The notes under the pieces are model-generated. The model saw only the letters and a list, made by a program, of their open reading frames with translations, did no database searches and had not been told where the DNA came from. A stretch of 64,000 nt of DNA, taken from NCBI GenBank assembly GCA_031296305.1, contig JARLFZ010000006.1, forward strand, positions 1-64,000, written 5' to 3'. Numbering within the stretch: the first letter of the stretch is position 1; each line of letters opens with the position of its first letter. The translations under genes were made by a program, and so were the position numbers. This document shows positions 35,623-44,858 of this stretch, piece after piece. The DNA is from Occallatibacter sp. GTDB taxonomy: Bacteria > Acidobacteriota > Terriglobia > Terriglobales > Acidobacteriaceae.

Positions 35623-35647
35623 GAGGGCACAAAGAGGAGGTCTCCAG

Positions 35648-38600
35648 ATGTTGTTCAGACGATTTTTGCGCGAGGCACACAAACTACTTCCGCTCGTAGC
35701 GGTAACGATTCTCTTCACTTCTGGCCTGGCGATATCCGGGCAGACCATCACCGGCGACATTACCGGAACCGTCTCTGACCCCACGGGCGCGGTCGTCGAC
35801 AAAGCCATTGTGACCGCGATCAATGTTGACACTGGAGTCAAAGTGTCGACCTCCACCAACTCCGCGGGGTTTTACACCATCCGATTTCTGCAAATCGGCA
35901 ACTATCAGGTGCGCGTGGAAAAACAGGGATTCGACACCCAGGTGTTTCCGTCGTTCGCGCTGGAGCAGGGCTCCATTGTCAAAGTCGACTGCAAGCTCGC
36001 AATCGGCAAGACCTCCACGGTGGTCCAGGTGAAAGGCGATCTCGAGCCGCTGCTCGATACCGTAGACGCCATGACGACTACAACACTGGATTCGACTGCC
36101 ATTGAAAACATCACCAACAACGGGCGGAATTTTTCCCTGTTCACAGCGCTGATTCCAGGTGCGGTAGATACTTATCCGCAGCAGCTTTCCGGGCAGTTTG
36201 CCACGGAGCGGGACGCAAACCAGACTTCCGAGATAGGCGCGAACGGCAATCGCGCGCAGGGCAATGACTACGTTCTCGACGGAGTGGAGATCAACGAGAC
36301 CGTCACCAACCTGATCGGCTATAACCCCAACCTGGACGCGCTGAGCGAGGTGAAGGTGATCTCCGGCAATCCCGACGCCGAGTATGGCAACTCCGTGGGT
36401 ATGACCGTGCTGGCCGCGACCAAGAGCGGGACCAATAAGTATCACGGAACGGCCGGGATTTACATTGAGAACGAAAATCTGGATGCGAACAGTTGGGCCA
36501 ACAAGAACAAAATCGCGCCCACTCCGATCACCGCCATCAATCCATTCGAGCAAAACATCTGGAGCGGCGCGGTCGGCGGTCCGGTGCGAGTTCCGTGGCT
36601 CTTCAACGGACGCAACAAGCTGTTCTTCTTCATGGATTACGAAGGCACACGATCCTCAACCGCGGGATCGACAACGGCTTCGGTCTTGTCGGCAAAAATG
36701 CGCACCGGCGATTTTTCCGAGCTGCTCAGTCCGGCGATTATGTGCGGCGGAACCTGCTCAAGCCAGAGCAAACTCATCCAGCTCTACAACCCGGCTAACA
36801 GCTTTGCAGCGTATCCGAACAACCAGATTCCGGTCAACAATCCGGTGGTGAAGTTCCTGGTGGCTCATCCCAACATCTATCCCCTTCCGAATGCCACGCC
36901 CTCGGGTAATTCCCCGATTGCCAGCAACTACATCGGTTCGCATCAGAGCAGGAGCCGCAACGACCAGGGAGATGTAAAGATCGACTGGACGCCGACCGAC
37001 AGGGATCGCGCGTCGTTCCGCTATACGCAGGGCGAGGCCAGCGACTACACGCTCAACCCCCTGGCGATCGAATTTCCAACACCCAATGACTATCCGGTAA
37101 AGGGCTTCGCCATGGATTACGCGCACACCTTCAACGCCAATCTCGTGAACGATTTCACGTGCTGCTTCTTCCGCACGCGTTACACGAGCTCCCTTCCCCT
37201 CGATCTGACCGGCCTGTTCGGCACCCAGGGTAACTCCATCGTGGGTATTGGAACCACGACGCAAACGGTTCCAGGGTTCTCGCAACAGAACTTTCCCAAT
37301 GGCGGCGTCTCGGCCGTGGGCGCCATCGGCGGCGGATCGGACGAAGTCAACAATATCTTCAGTTATGTCGATAACGTGAGTTACCAGCACGGCAGGCACC
37401 TTTTCAAGGCGGGCGTGCAGTTCGAACGCTATCAGCAGAATTACTTCAGCTCCACCGGCGGCTTGCTGGGCTCGTTTGGGTTTACCGGAGTGTACACGTC
37501 GAATCCGAATGTGGGTGCCGGCAACGCTACTACTCCCGGCGCGCCCGGATATGGAACCGCAGATTGGGTCCTGGATGAGGCGCAGAACGAGGCCTATGGC
37601 ACAGCTCAAAAGATTGGGCAAAGACAATGGCGCGATGCCTATTACTTCCAGGACAACTGGAGATTTCGTCCCCGGCTTACTTTGTATCTTGGAGTCCGTT
37701 ACCAGTATGACCAGCCGGTCTATGAGGCCCACAACAAGGAAGCGAACCCGCTCGCCTTATACGACGGGAAGGGCGGCTACACGATGCTCACGGCGGGGGT
37801 AAACGGCGCCAGCAGAGCGCTCTACAACCCGACTTATCACGATATCTTGCCGCGCTTCGGCGTCGACTATCAGGTCAAGCCTTGGTTGGTCCTCAGCATC
37901 GGCTACGGCGACGTGTCGTTTATGGAAGGCGGGACATCCGGAGACCGGCTCACAGAGAACGCGCCGTTCCAATACAACTTCAACCTCACGGGCACTCCTC
38001 CAGGAACGAGCAGCCCCGGAGTGTTCTTCCAGGTGACAAATGGGTTCAGCAGCACCAATCCCAGTTATACCGGATCGCAGTATTTCAGCTTCAATCCGCA
38101 TCTTCAGCCGGAGGTTGTACAGAACTACAACGTGACACTGCAATACGAGATGGGTAGTACCCGGTTGCTGAAGGTGGGCTATGTTGGCCAGAAGGGTTAC
38201 CACCTGATTGAAGAATACCGCGGTAACCAGGCGGTAAATCCGTGCATCGTCGGCGGAGTAATTGAGCCGTATAACTACAACAGCGGCGGTAATAACTGCG
38301 CGGTGATCAACCCGACGCCCTTTGCACAGCTGGTTGGACAGGGCGGCAATGTGATCACAACCGACTCCAGCGCTATCATGGAGTACGACGGCATGCAGGT
38401 GCAGTTCCGGCAAACGCTGTGGAACGGCCTGGATTTCACAGCCAACTACGCCCTAGCGAAAGCCTTTACAGACGCGACTGGTTTCCAGGCCGTCGCCGAC
38501 GTGAACGGCACAGGCGTGGCGCCGGAAGATTCGTACAACGTTCCGCTGAACTGGGGACTCGCTGGTCAGAGCGAAAAGAGCACTTTCAATGCCAACGCTG

Positions 38601-39154
38601 TATATCAATTGCCCTTCGGGCGTGGCCATTTGCTGCTCAACAAAGCCAATCCCATTCTCGACGAGGCGATCAATGGCTGGAAGTTATCGGGTGTCGTGCT
38701 GGCCTACACGGGATTTCCGAATACCGTATCGGCCAGTTCGCAGGGCATTCAAACTTACTACAACGGCGCGCCCCAGCAACGGCCGATGAAGCTGGGCGTT
38801 CTACAAAAGCTTACGCCATACCATCAGAATGGCGGCTATTACTACTTTGGAGCGCAGACAACTGCTACCATCGGGGCAGCCTACGGAACTGTTCCCAACG
38901 GCGCCTTTGGAACTACCAAGGTAGGCGACCTGCGCGGGCCGGGATATGTTGCGTACGACGCCTCGGCCTTTAAAACCTTCACGATCTTCCGCGAGCAGAC
39001 GCTGGGCTTTGAAGTAGATGCCTACAACGTTTTGAATCACGTGAATTGGCAAAATCCGAGCACGAGCTCTGGTAATGCCAGCACCTTCGGCGAGATCACC
39101 GCCGTGCGCGGGCAAGAGCGGCACTTGCAAATCGCGGCCAAGTATACCTTCTAA
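35648..39154 (+). CDS. TonB-dependent receptor, Oar-like, of the sulfated-glycan locus
   Basis: 1168 residues from ATG 35648, which follows AGGAGG by 7 bases. A signal peptide (LLPLVAVTILFTSGLAISGQ) precedes the CarboxypepD_reg fold (ITGDITGTVSDPTGAVVDKA), the plug domain (ITNNGRNFSLFTALIPG, YVLDGVEINE, NPDAEYGNSVGMTVLAATKSGTN) and the barrel, ending HLQIAAKYTF with a terminal Phe. It is embedded among GH29, GH92, GH63-like, GH38 and sulfatase genes, so it is the best candidate importer for the locus. A terminator follows immediately, which isolates the receptor as its own strongly expressed transcript. The specific ligand is inferred from the neighbours only. Confidence 0.9.
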   Translation: MLFRRFLREAHKLLPLVAVTILFTSGLAISGQTITGDITGTVSDPTGAVVDKAIVTAINVDTGVKVSTSTNSAGFYTIRFLQIGNYQVRVEKQGFDTQVFPSFALEQGSIVKVDCKLAIGKTSTVVQVKGDLEPLLDTVDAMTTTTLDSTAIENITNNGRNFSLFTALIPGAVDTYPQQLSGQFATERDANQTSEIGANGNRAQGNDYVLDGVEINETVTNLIGYNPNLDALSEVKVISGNPDAEYGNSVGMTVLAATKSGTNKYHGTAGIYIENENLDANSWANKNKIAPTPITAINPFEQNIWSGAVGGPVRVPWLFNGRNKLFFFMDYEGTRSSTAGSTTASVLSAKMRTGDFSELLSPAIMCGGTCSSQSKLIQLYNPANSFAAYPNNQIPVNNPVVKFLVAHPNIYPLPNATPSGNSPIASNYIGSHQSRSRNDQGDVKIDWTPTDRDRASFRYTQGEASDYTLNPLAIEFPTPNDYPVKGFAMDYAHTFNANLVNDFTCCFFRTRYTSSLPLDLTGLFGTQGNSIVGIGTTTQTVPGFSQQNFPNGGVSAVGAIGGGSDEVNNIFSYVDNVSYQHGRHLFKAGVQFERYQQNYFSSTGGLLGSFGFTGVYTSNPNVGAGNATTPGAPGYGTADWVLDEAQNEAYGTAQKIGQRQWRDAYYFQDNWRFRPRLTLYLGVRYQYDQPVYEAHNKEANPLALYDGKGGYTMLTAGVNGASRALYNPTYHDILPRFGVDYQVKPWLVLSIGYGDVSFMEGGTSGDRLTENAPFQYNFNLTGTPPGTSSPGVFFQVTNGFSSTNPSYTGSQYFSFNPHLQPEVVQNYNVTLQYEMGSTRLLKVGYVGQKGYHLIEEYRGNQAVNPCIVGGVIEPYNYNSGGNNCAVINPTPFAQLVGQGGNVITTDSSAIMEYDGMQVQFRQTLWNGLDFTANYALAKAFTDATGFQAVADVNGTGVAPEDSYNVPLNWGLAGQSEKSTFNANAVYQLPFGRGHLLLNKANPILDEAINGWKLSGVVLAYTGFPNTVSASSQGIQTYYNGAPQQRPMKLGVLQKLTPYHQNGGYYYFGAQTTATIGAAYGTVPNGAFGTTKVGDLRGPGYVAYDASAFKTFTIFREQTLGFEVDAYNVLNHVNWQNPSTSSGNASTFGEITAVRGQERHLQIAAKYTF

Positions 39155-39162
39155 CTTCCAAT

Positions 39163-39198
39163 GGCCCGGCTGCTGTCTGGCCGGGCCTATTTTGTTCG
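39163..39198 (+). terminator. Rho-independent terminator after the TonB receptor
   Basis: A perfect 8-base-pair GC-only stem GGCCCGGC / GCCGGGCC with a 9-base loop is followed by TATTTTGTTCG. It starts 9 bases after the receptor stop and is the clearest intrinsic terminator in the window. Confidence 0.8.
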
Positions 39199-39278
39199 TT
39201 CGCCAGCAAACGTTCATACCAGCCTATTCCCGCCGCTCGAAGTTAACATTGCTAAGTCTGAATAAGGGGCACATCTTC

Positions 39279-41321
39279 TTGCGGAATCGTATTTCAACTT
39301 TGCTTTCGCCGGCTCTTATTGCCGCGTGTTTCGCGCTGCTCGCAGTAGCTATAACCGCTGCCGGTCAAACGGCACAAACCTCCTCGTCTCCTGCGCCAAG
39401 AAAGCTACTTGAGTCCCGGCTTGCGCCGGGCGTCACAAACTCCGCGCCGGCCTCTCCGCAATACGTTCAGTTGCAGCGCCGCCTTGCACAGGGCTGGAAT
39501 ACCTGGGACGTGCAGAGCGTCACATCGCATGTGCTTCTGCCCGACGGATTGGCGATCCACGTTGGCCTCGAGCACAACACTACCGAGCTCGTCGATTCGT
39601 TTCTCTCCAATCCGCTCATTGGCCGCCTGGCGCGCGGTGCGGAGCAAGTTACTCCCGGCCCGCATGCCTGGGACGGCAGTTACACCGACCTTCGCATCAC
39701 GTGGAGACACAGCTCCCTTCGCATTCAAAGCGCTCACGACGGCGAAGGCCTGGTCATTCTCGCCACTCCGCTCGACGAGGCACCCAACACTTCCATGCCG
39801 CCGACCCTTGTCTTCTCCGTCGATTACTTATGGAACCGTCCCGGAACTGTCACCCGAAAACCGGCGAGCATTGTGGCGCATAATGCAAGCCGCACTATGG
39901 AGATCTACTGCGTTTCTTCAAACCCCGAGAAAGCTAGCGCGTCTTGCGGCGAGGATAAGGACGTCAACATTCCGGTGAGCGGTCCATACTTCGCGGTGGA
40001 TTTCCGCGCCCCCGTCGCGTTGAGTGCGGGCCGGCCGCACACGCTCCCCGAAGTTCGGGCGATCGTCGAACACGCGCGCCTTGCATATGAGCACGCGCTC
40101 GCGGCCGAAGGCAGCCGCGCGCCCCTCGTCGATGCCATCGAGACAACCATCGGATGGGACACGATCTACGATCCCGAAATGCAACGCGTTGTCACGCCCG
40201 TGAGCCGAGGGTGGTGCACCGGTTGGGGTGGAACCGTGCTCTTCGAGTGGGATACCTTCTTCGCAGCGTCGCTTGCCGCAGTTGGAGATCGCGACTTGGC
40301 TTACGCCAATGCCATTGAGGCACTGCGCGGAGAAACGCCGGCAGGATTCGTTCCTAACTATGCGCGCTCAGGCGGCTGGAAGAGTTTCGATCGCTCAGAG
40401 CCTCCTGTGGGTGCGATCTCTGTGCTGGGGCTCTACCAGAAATTCCACGACCGCTGGTTTCTTGAGGATACTTTCGCGCCCTTGTTACGTTGGAATCGTT
40501 GGTGGGCGCAACACCGCGATAGGGACGGCTACTTGACGTGGGGCAGCGACGGTGAGAACCAGCCTGCCAATCTCGACGATTCATCGATTGGTAAGCGTGA
40601 AGGGGCTATCCTCGAATCGGGTTTGGATAACAGCCCGATGTACGACGACGTGACCTATGACGGCGACACGCACCAATTGGAATTTGCAGACGTGGGCCTG
40701 ATGAGTCTCTACATCGGCGATTGCAACGCGCTGGCGCAAATCGCTGCGGAACTTGGGAAATCGGCAGAGGCTAAAGAGCTTGCCGAGCGCAGCCAACGAT
40801 ATCGCGCCAAACTGGCCACACTCTGGGACGACAAGATCGGCATCTTTCTCAACAAGGATCTGCACACGGGCCAATCGAGCCTGCGCCTTTCGCCAACTAA
40901 TTTCTATCCCTTGCTGGCCAAAGCTGCAACGCCGGAGCAAGGCCGGCGCATGATGAATGAGCATCTGCTCAACTCCGCGGAGTTCTGGGGTCAATGGGTA
41001 ATTCCCTCTATCTCGCGCAACGATCCGGCCTTCGACGACCAGAAATACTGGCGAGGAAGAATCTGGGGACCGTTGAATTATCTGGTCTATCTCGGCCTCC
41101 GCAACTACGCCGATCCAGCCATCAGCAAAGAGTTCGCGCAGAAATCCTATGCGCTCTTCGAGCAGGAGTGGAAAGCAAACGGGCACGCGCACGAAAACTA
41201 CAACGCTGCTACCGGCATGGGCGACGACGTGGATAGCAGTGACCGTTTCTATCATTGGGGAGCTTTGTTGGTCCTCATCGAATATATGCAAGAGACGCAA
41301 ATCCAGGAGGAAATCAAATAG
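39279..41321 (+). CDS. GH63-like (alpha/alpha)6 glycosidase, secreted
   Basis: 680 residues from TTG 39279, chosen because AAGGGG lies 9 bases upstream and the resulting N-terminus is a good signal peptide (LLSPALIAACFALLAVAITAAGQ). The C-terminal two-thirds is an (alpha/alpha)6 barrel with the GH63/GH37 motifs FEWDTFFAA, ESGLDNSPMYDD (its Asp is the expected general acid) and GRIWGPLNYLVYLGL. GH63 and related MGH-like enzymes cut alpha-linked glucose or mannosyl-glycerate/-glucosyl bonds, depending on subgroup. It lies between the receptor terminator and GH38. The family is fairly sure, the substrate is not. Confidence 0.78.
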   Translation: MRNRISTLLSPALIAACFALLAVAITAAGQTAQTSSSPAPRKLLESRLAPGVTNSAPASPQYVQLQRRLAQGWNTWDVQSVTSHVLLPDGLAIHVGLEHNTTELVDSFLSNPLIGRLARGAEQVTPGPHAWDGSYTDLRITWRHSSLRIQSAHDGEGLVILATPLDEAPNTSMPPTLVFSVDYLWNRPGTVTRKPASIVAHNASRTMEIYCVSSNPEKASASCGEDKDVNIPVSGPYFAVDFRAPVALSAGRPHTLPEVRAIVEHARLAYEHALAAEGSRAPLVDAIETTIGWDTIYDPEMQRVVTPVSRGWCTGWGGTVLFEWDTFFAASLAAVGDRDLAYANAIEALRGETPAGFVPNYARSGGWKSFDRSEPPVGAISVLGLYQKFHDRWFLEDTFAPLLRWNRWWAQHRDRDGYLTWGSDGENQPANLDDSSIGKREGAILESGLDNSPMYDDVTYDGDTHQLEFADVGLMSLYIGDCNALAQIAAELGKSAEAKELAERSQRYRAKLATLWDDKIGIFLNKDLHTGQSSLRLSPTNFYPLLAKAATPEQGRRMMNEHLLNSAEFWGQWVIPSISRNDPAFDDQKYWRGRIWGPLNYLVYLGLRNYADPAISKEFAQKSYALFEQEWKANGHAHENYNAATGMGDDVDSSDRFYHWGALLVLIEYMQETQIQEEIK

Positions 41322-41389
41322 CACGCATTTGCCGGCGTGCGGGGCAGTTATCCAAGAGCCATGTAAATTGGAATGATCCTGAGGAACTT

Positions 41390-44300
41390 ATGAATACTTC
41401 GTCAATTCGGGTGGCTTCGCTCTTGTTGGCCTTTGCCTTCTCCGTCTCGACACCTGCGCAGGACGCAAAGCCAATCCAGTTCTCCGAAAGAGCCCAGCAG
41501 ACGCTGGCGCGCCTCGACAGTTTTGGAACGCTGGACGCGGGCCCCTGGAAATATCACCCTGGCGATATGCCAAACGGAGAGGATCCGCAGTTGGACGATT
41601 CCAACTGGCAGACAGTTACGGCGCCGCATCCCGGTCTATCAAGCGATGCTATTTGGTTGCGGCGCGAGATCGTCATTCCAAAAGAGCTGAACGGGTACGA
41701 CCTGACCAATGCGCGCATCGAGTTTCATGTCGCGGTAGGCGCAGGCGGACCTGCGCCACTCATCCTTTATATGGATGGGCGTCAGGTTGCATTAGGTACG
41801 GACCTCGCTCCCATCGTGCTCTGGGAGAAAGCCAAACCGGGAGACCATACGCTGATTGCGGTAAAGGCGCTGGCCACCGATGTTACAAAAGTATTCCGCG
41901 CGGTGAGTGTCACCGTCACCACCGATCCGGCACGGCCCAGCCCCGGGGATCTTTCCACCGAGATTCGTGCAGACAGTTGGCTTCTGCCGGCGATTCCTGG
42001 AGGTGGAGCGCAAGCCAGTGTGCTTGAGGAGGCCGTGAATGCAGTAGACCTGCAAGCGCTGGACCAGGGAAATGCGGTGGCCTTCGACGATTCGCTCAGA
42101 AAAGCGCAAGCCGTTCTTGCGCCGCTTGAGCCGTTGCTTCAGGTCGCCACAATTCTCATGGTCGGCAATTCGCACATGGACGCGGCGTGGATGTGGCCGT
42201 GGACCGAGACCGTGGAAACGGTCCGCCAAACCTTTGGCACTGCCGTACAACTGATGAGTGAGTATCCGCGATACACCTATGCTCAGTCGACGGCGCAATA
42301 CTTTGAATGGATGCAGGACAAATATCCAGTTATTTTCGATCGCATCCGCACGCGCGTAAAAGAGGGCCGTTTCGAGCTCGTAGGCGGCATGTGGATCGAG
42401 CCCGACCTGAACATTCCCGACGGGGAGTCGCAGGTGAGGCAGATCCTCATTGCAAAACGGTATTTCCAGAAAAACCTCGGCGTCGATATCAAAGTGGGGT
42501 GGAACCCGGATAGCTTCGGTTATAACTGGCAGCTTCCGCAGATCTATAAGAAGTCGGGGATCGATTACTTCGTCACTCAGAAGATGAGCTGGAACGATAC
42601 TAATCAGTTATCACTGAAGCTCTTCTGGTGGCAAGCTCCCGACGGCAGCCGTGTCCTCGCGTACTTTCCCCACGGATATGGCAATGGCACAAATCCCATC
42701 GATATGGCGAAGGACTATGCCCAGGCGGCGGCGCTCAATCCCGGCGCCAGCGAGATGATGCATCTTTACGGCGTTGGCGATCACGGCGGAGGGCCGACGC
42801 GCGTTGTGGTCAATCAGGCGCTGAAGTGGGAACAACCCGATAAGTTTTTCGCGCACACAGAGTTTGCAACGTCACTTAGCTTCTTTCACGATGTTGAGAA
42901 ACATCTCGACACGGCCGCGTCCCCGGTATGGGATTATAAAACGCTCGCGTCCGGAGAAAGCTCGTTGCCGCATCCCGTGGACGGAGACATCAGTCTGCCG
43001 GTGTGGAATGACGAGCTCTATCTTGAGTATCACCGCGGCACTTACACCACGCAGGCCGCACAAAAGCGTAACATCCGCGCCAGTGAAGAATGGATGCTGA
43101 ATGCGGAGAAGTACAGTTCTCTGGCATGGCTCGCTGGTGCTCCGTATCCGCAGAGCGACCTTAACGAGGCATGGAAGAAGGTGCTCTTCAACGAGTTTCA
43201 CGACCTTGCGGCGGGGACAGGCATTGCGGATATTTACAAGGATGCGGCAGACGATTTCGCGCGGGTTCACTGGGTCGCGGACCAGGCCACAACGCAGTCG
43301 CTCCGTGTTTTGACTTCATATATTGATACGCAAACGGCGCCGGACACGGTTCCAGTGCTGGTCTTCAATCCTTTGGCCTGGCAGCGCACAGACATTGTCG
43401 AAGCTCACGTGCAGTTGCCGACCGCTGCAAACACCATCGCCATAAAAGACTCCGCAGGGCGCCATATTCTCACGCAGATTCTCAGCCAAACGCCAGAGAC
43501 GCATAGCTTTGACGTGTTGATGCGCGCCGGCGATGTTCCCGCCCTGGGCTATGAGAGGTTCACTGCGGCTCCCGCAGCCACTGCCGACTGGCCCGCTCCA
43601 GAAACTGACCTTCGCGCCAGCGGTACGACACTTGAGAATGTGTATTTTCGCGTGGTCGTCGATCCCCTCACGGGCTGCATCACGAGCCTCTACGACAAAC
43701 GGGCGAAGTTCGAGTCGATTGCTGCGGGGAAGTGTGGCAATGAACTGCAAGCGTTCCACGACAAACCCAAAGCATGGGATGCATGGAACATCGATTCCGA
43801 TTATGAGACGCAGCCGTACAACTTAGGAGCCGCGCGGAGCGTTCAGCTGATAGAGCATGGCCCGCTGCGCGCCATCGTGCGAGTAATCCATTCCACGGCC
43901 AGTTCCACATTTGTTCAAGACATCACTCTCTATTCCGGGATCGACCGCGTCGAGGTCGCGAATCACATCGATTGGCATGAGCATCATATCTTGCTCAAGG
44001 CCGCATTTCCGCTTGCCGCTACTTCTCCTTACGCTTCGTATGAGATTCCTTACGGAACGATCGAGCGGCCGACCACGCGGGATAACTCCTATGAGAAAGC
44101 GCGCTTTGAGGTGCCCGCGATTCGCTGGGCCGATCTGGGAGACGGCAAGCACGGCTTTAGTCTGCTGAATGACTCGAAATACGGTTACGATGCCAAGGGA
44201 AACGTCTTGCGGCTCACCTTGTTGCGGAGCCCTGAGTCTCCCGATCCCAATGCAGATCAGGGCGCGCAGGACTTTGTTTACGCGCTCTATCCTCACGCTA

Positions 44301-44716
44301 GCGATTGGAAACAGGCACTGACTGAGAGGCAGGGCTGGAGCTTCAACTACAAGCTGGAAGCGATGCAGGTGGAAAAACACGGCGGCGATTTACCAGCCAC
44401 CTATTCCTTTATTGCTGTCGATCCGGAGAACGTGATTTTGACCACGGTCAAGAAAGCCGAGGACGACAATGCCCTGATCCTGCGAGTCTATGAGTGGGCG
44501 GGTTCGACTTCGAGAGTCAGAATTCATTTGCCACATGGCGCTCTGTCGGCCGTTGAAACTAATCTAATGGAGATGCCTGAAGGAGCTCCCCTTCCCGTGC
44601 AGAATGACTCCGCGATACTCGAGGTCAAGCCATATTCGATCAACACCATCAAAGTGACCTTTAACGGCATGGGACCGGGTTTTTGGACTTACAAGCCAGC
44701 AATTGCTTGGAAGTGA
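41390..44716 (+). CDS. GH38 alpha-mannosidase with N-terminal sugar-binding domain
   Basis: 1108 residues from ATG 41390, with GAGG 5 bases before it. A short Sec signal (...FAFSVSTPAQ) is followed by a galactose-binding-type beta-sandwich at about residues 40-200 (DDSNWQTVTAPHP, WLRREIVIP). The GH38 catalytic domain begins with LMVGNSHMDAAWMWPW, whose His and Asp bind Zn, and has the nucleophile Asp in GWNPDSFGYNWQLP and HGGGPTR. The C-terminal beta domains follow (FNPLAWQRTDIV, GIDRVEVANHIDWHEHH). GH38 enzymes are retaining alpha-mannosidases. The upstream GH63-like gene ends 68 bases before, on the same strand, and sulfatase D starts 142 bases after. Confidence 0.92.
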   Translation: MNTSSIRVASLLLAFAFSVSTPAQDAKPIQFSERAQQTLARLDSFGTLDAGPWKYHPGDMPNGEDPQLDDSNWQTVTAPHPGLSSDAIWLRREIVIPKELNGYDLTNARIEFHVAVGAGGPAPLILYMDGRQVALGTDLAPIVLWEKAKPGDHTLIAVKALATDVTKVFRAVSVTVTTDPARPSPGDLSTEIRADSWLLPAIPGGGAQASVLEEAVNAVDLQALDQGNAVAFDDSLRKAQAVLAPLEPLLQVATILMVGNSHMDAAWMWPWTETVETVRQTFGTAVQLMSEYPRYTYAQSTAQYFEWMQDKYPVIFDRIRTRVKEGRFELVGGMWIEPDLNIPDGESQVRQILIAKRYFQKNLGVDIKVGWNPDSFGYNWQLPQIYKKSGIDYFVTQKMSWNDTNQLSLKLFWWQAPDGSRVLAYFPHGYGNGTNPIDMAKDYAQAAALNPGASEMMHLYGVGDHGGGPTRVVVNQALKWEQPDKFFAHTEFATSLSFFHDVEKHLDTAASPVWDYKTLASGESSLPHPVDGDISLPVWNDELYLEYHRGTYTTQAAQKRNIRASEEWMLNAEKYSSLAWLAGAPYPQSDLNEAWKKVLFNEFHDLAAGTGIADIYKDAADDFARVHWVADQATTQSLRVLTSYIDTQTAPDTVPVLVFNPLAWQRTDIVEAHVQLPTAANTIAIKDSAGRHILTQILSQTPETHSFDVLMRAGDVPALGYERFTAAPAATADWPAPETDLRASGTTLENVYFRVVVDPLTGCITSLYDKRAKFESIAAGKCGNELQAFHDKPKAWDAWNIDSDYETQPYNLGAARSVQLIEHGPLRAIVRVIHSTASSTFVQDITLYSGIDRVEVANHIDWHEHHILLKAAFPLAATSPYASYEIPYGTIERPTTRDNSYEKARFEVPAIRWADLGDGKHGFSLLNDSKYGYDAKGNVLRLTLLRSPESPDPNADQGAQDFVYALYPHASDWKQALTERQGWSFNYKLEAMQVEKHGGDLPATYSFIAVDPENVILTTVKKAEDDNALILRVYEWAGSTSRVRIHLPHGALSAVETNLMEMPEGAPLPVQNDSAILEVKPYSINTIKVTFNGMGPGFWTYKPAIAWK

Positions 44717-44858
44717 TAACCAAGCAGCACGCATGTTGTTCTGGTGTTATTTGAAGGACAGGATATGTTGCGTTATCGACACGACAGTAATTCAAATAGT
44801 GCGGAAATCGCCCGTCATTGCGTTTGTTCCTGTCGAGGTCCAGGAGAGTTGGGTAATC

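Larger units (their letters stand above)
34934..35647. other. Long intergenic region and leader before the TonB receptor
   Basis: About 714 bases. A minus-strand open frame (35132-35488) with a Cys-x2-Cys pair has no ribosome-binding site or recognised homology and is not called. The right half holds a strong promoter (35440-35469) and a perfect palindrome (35607-35622), described separately. The left 450 bases show nothing I can assign. Confidence 0.5.
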
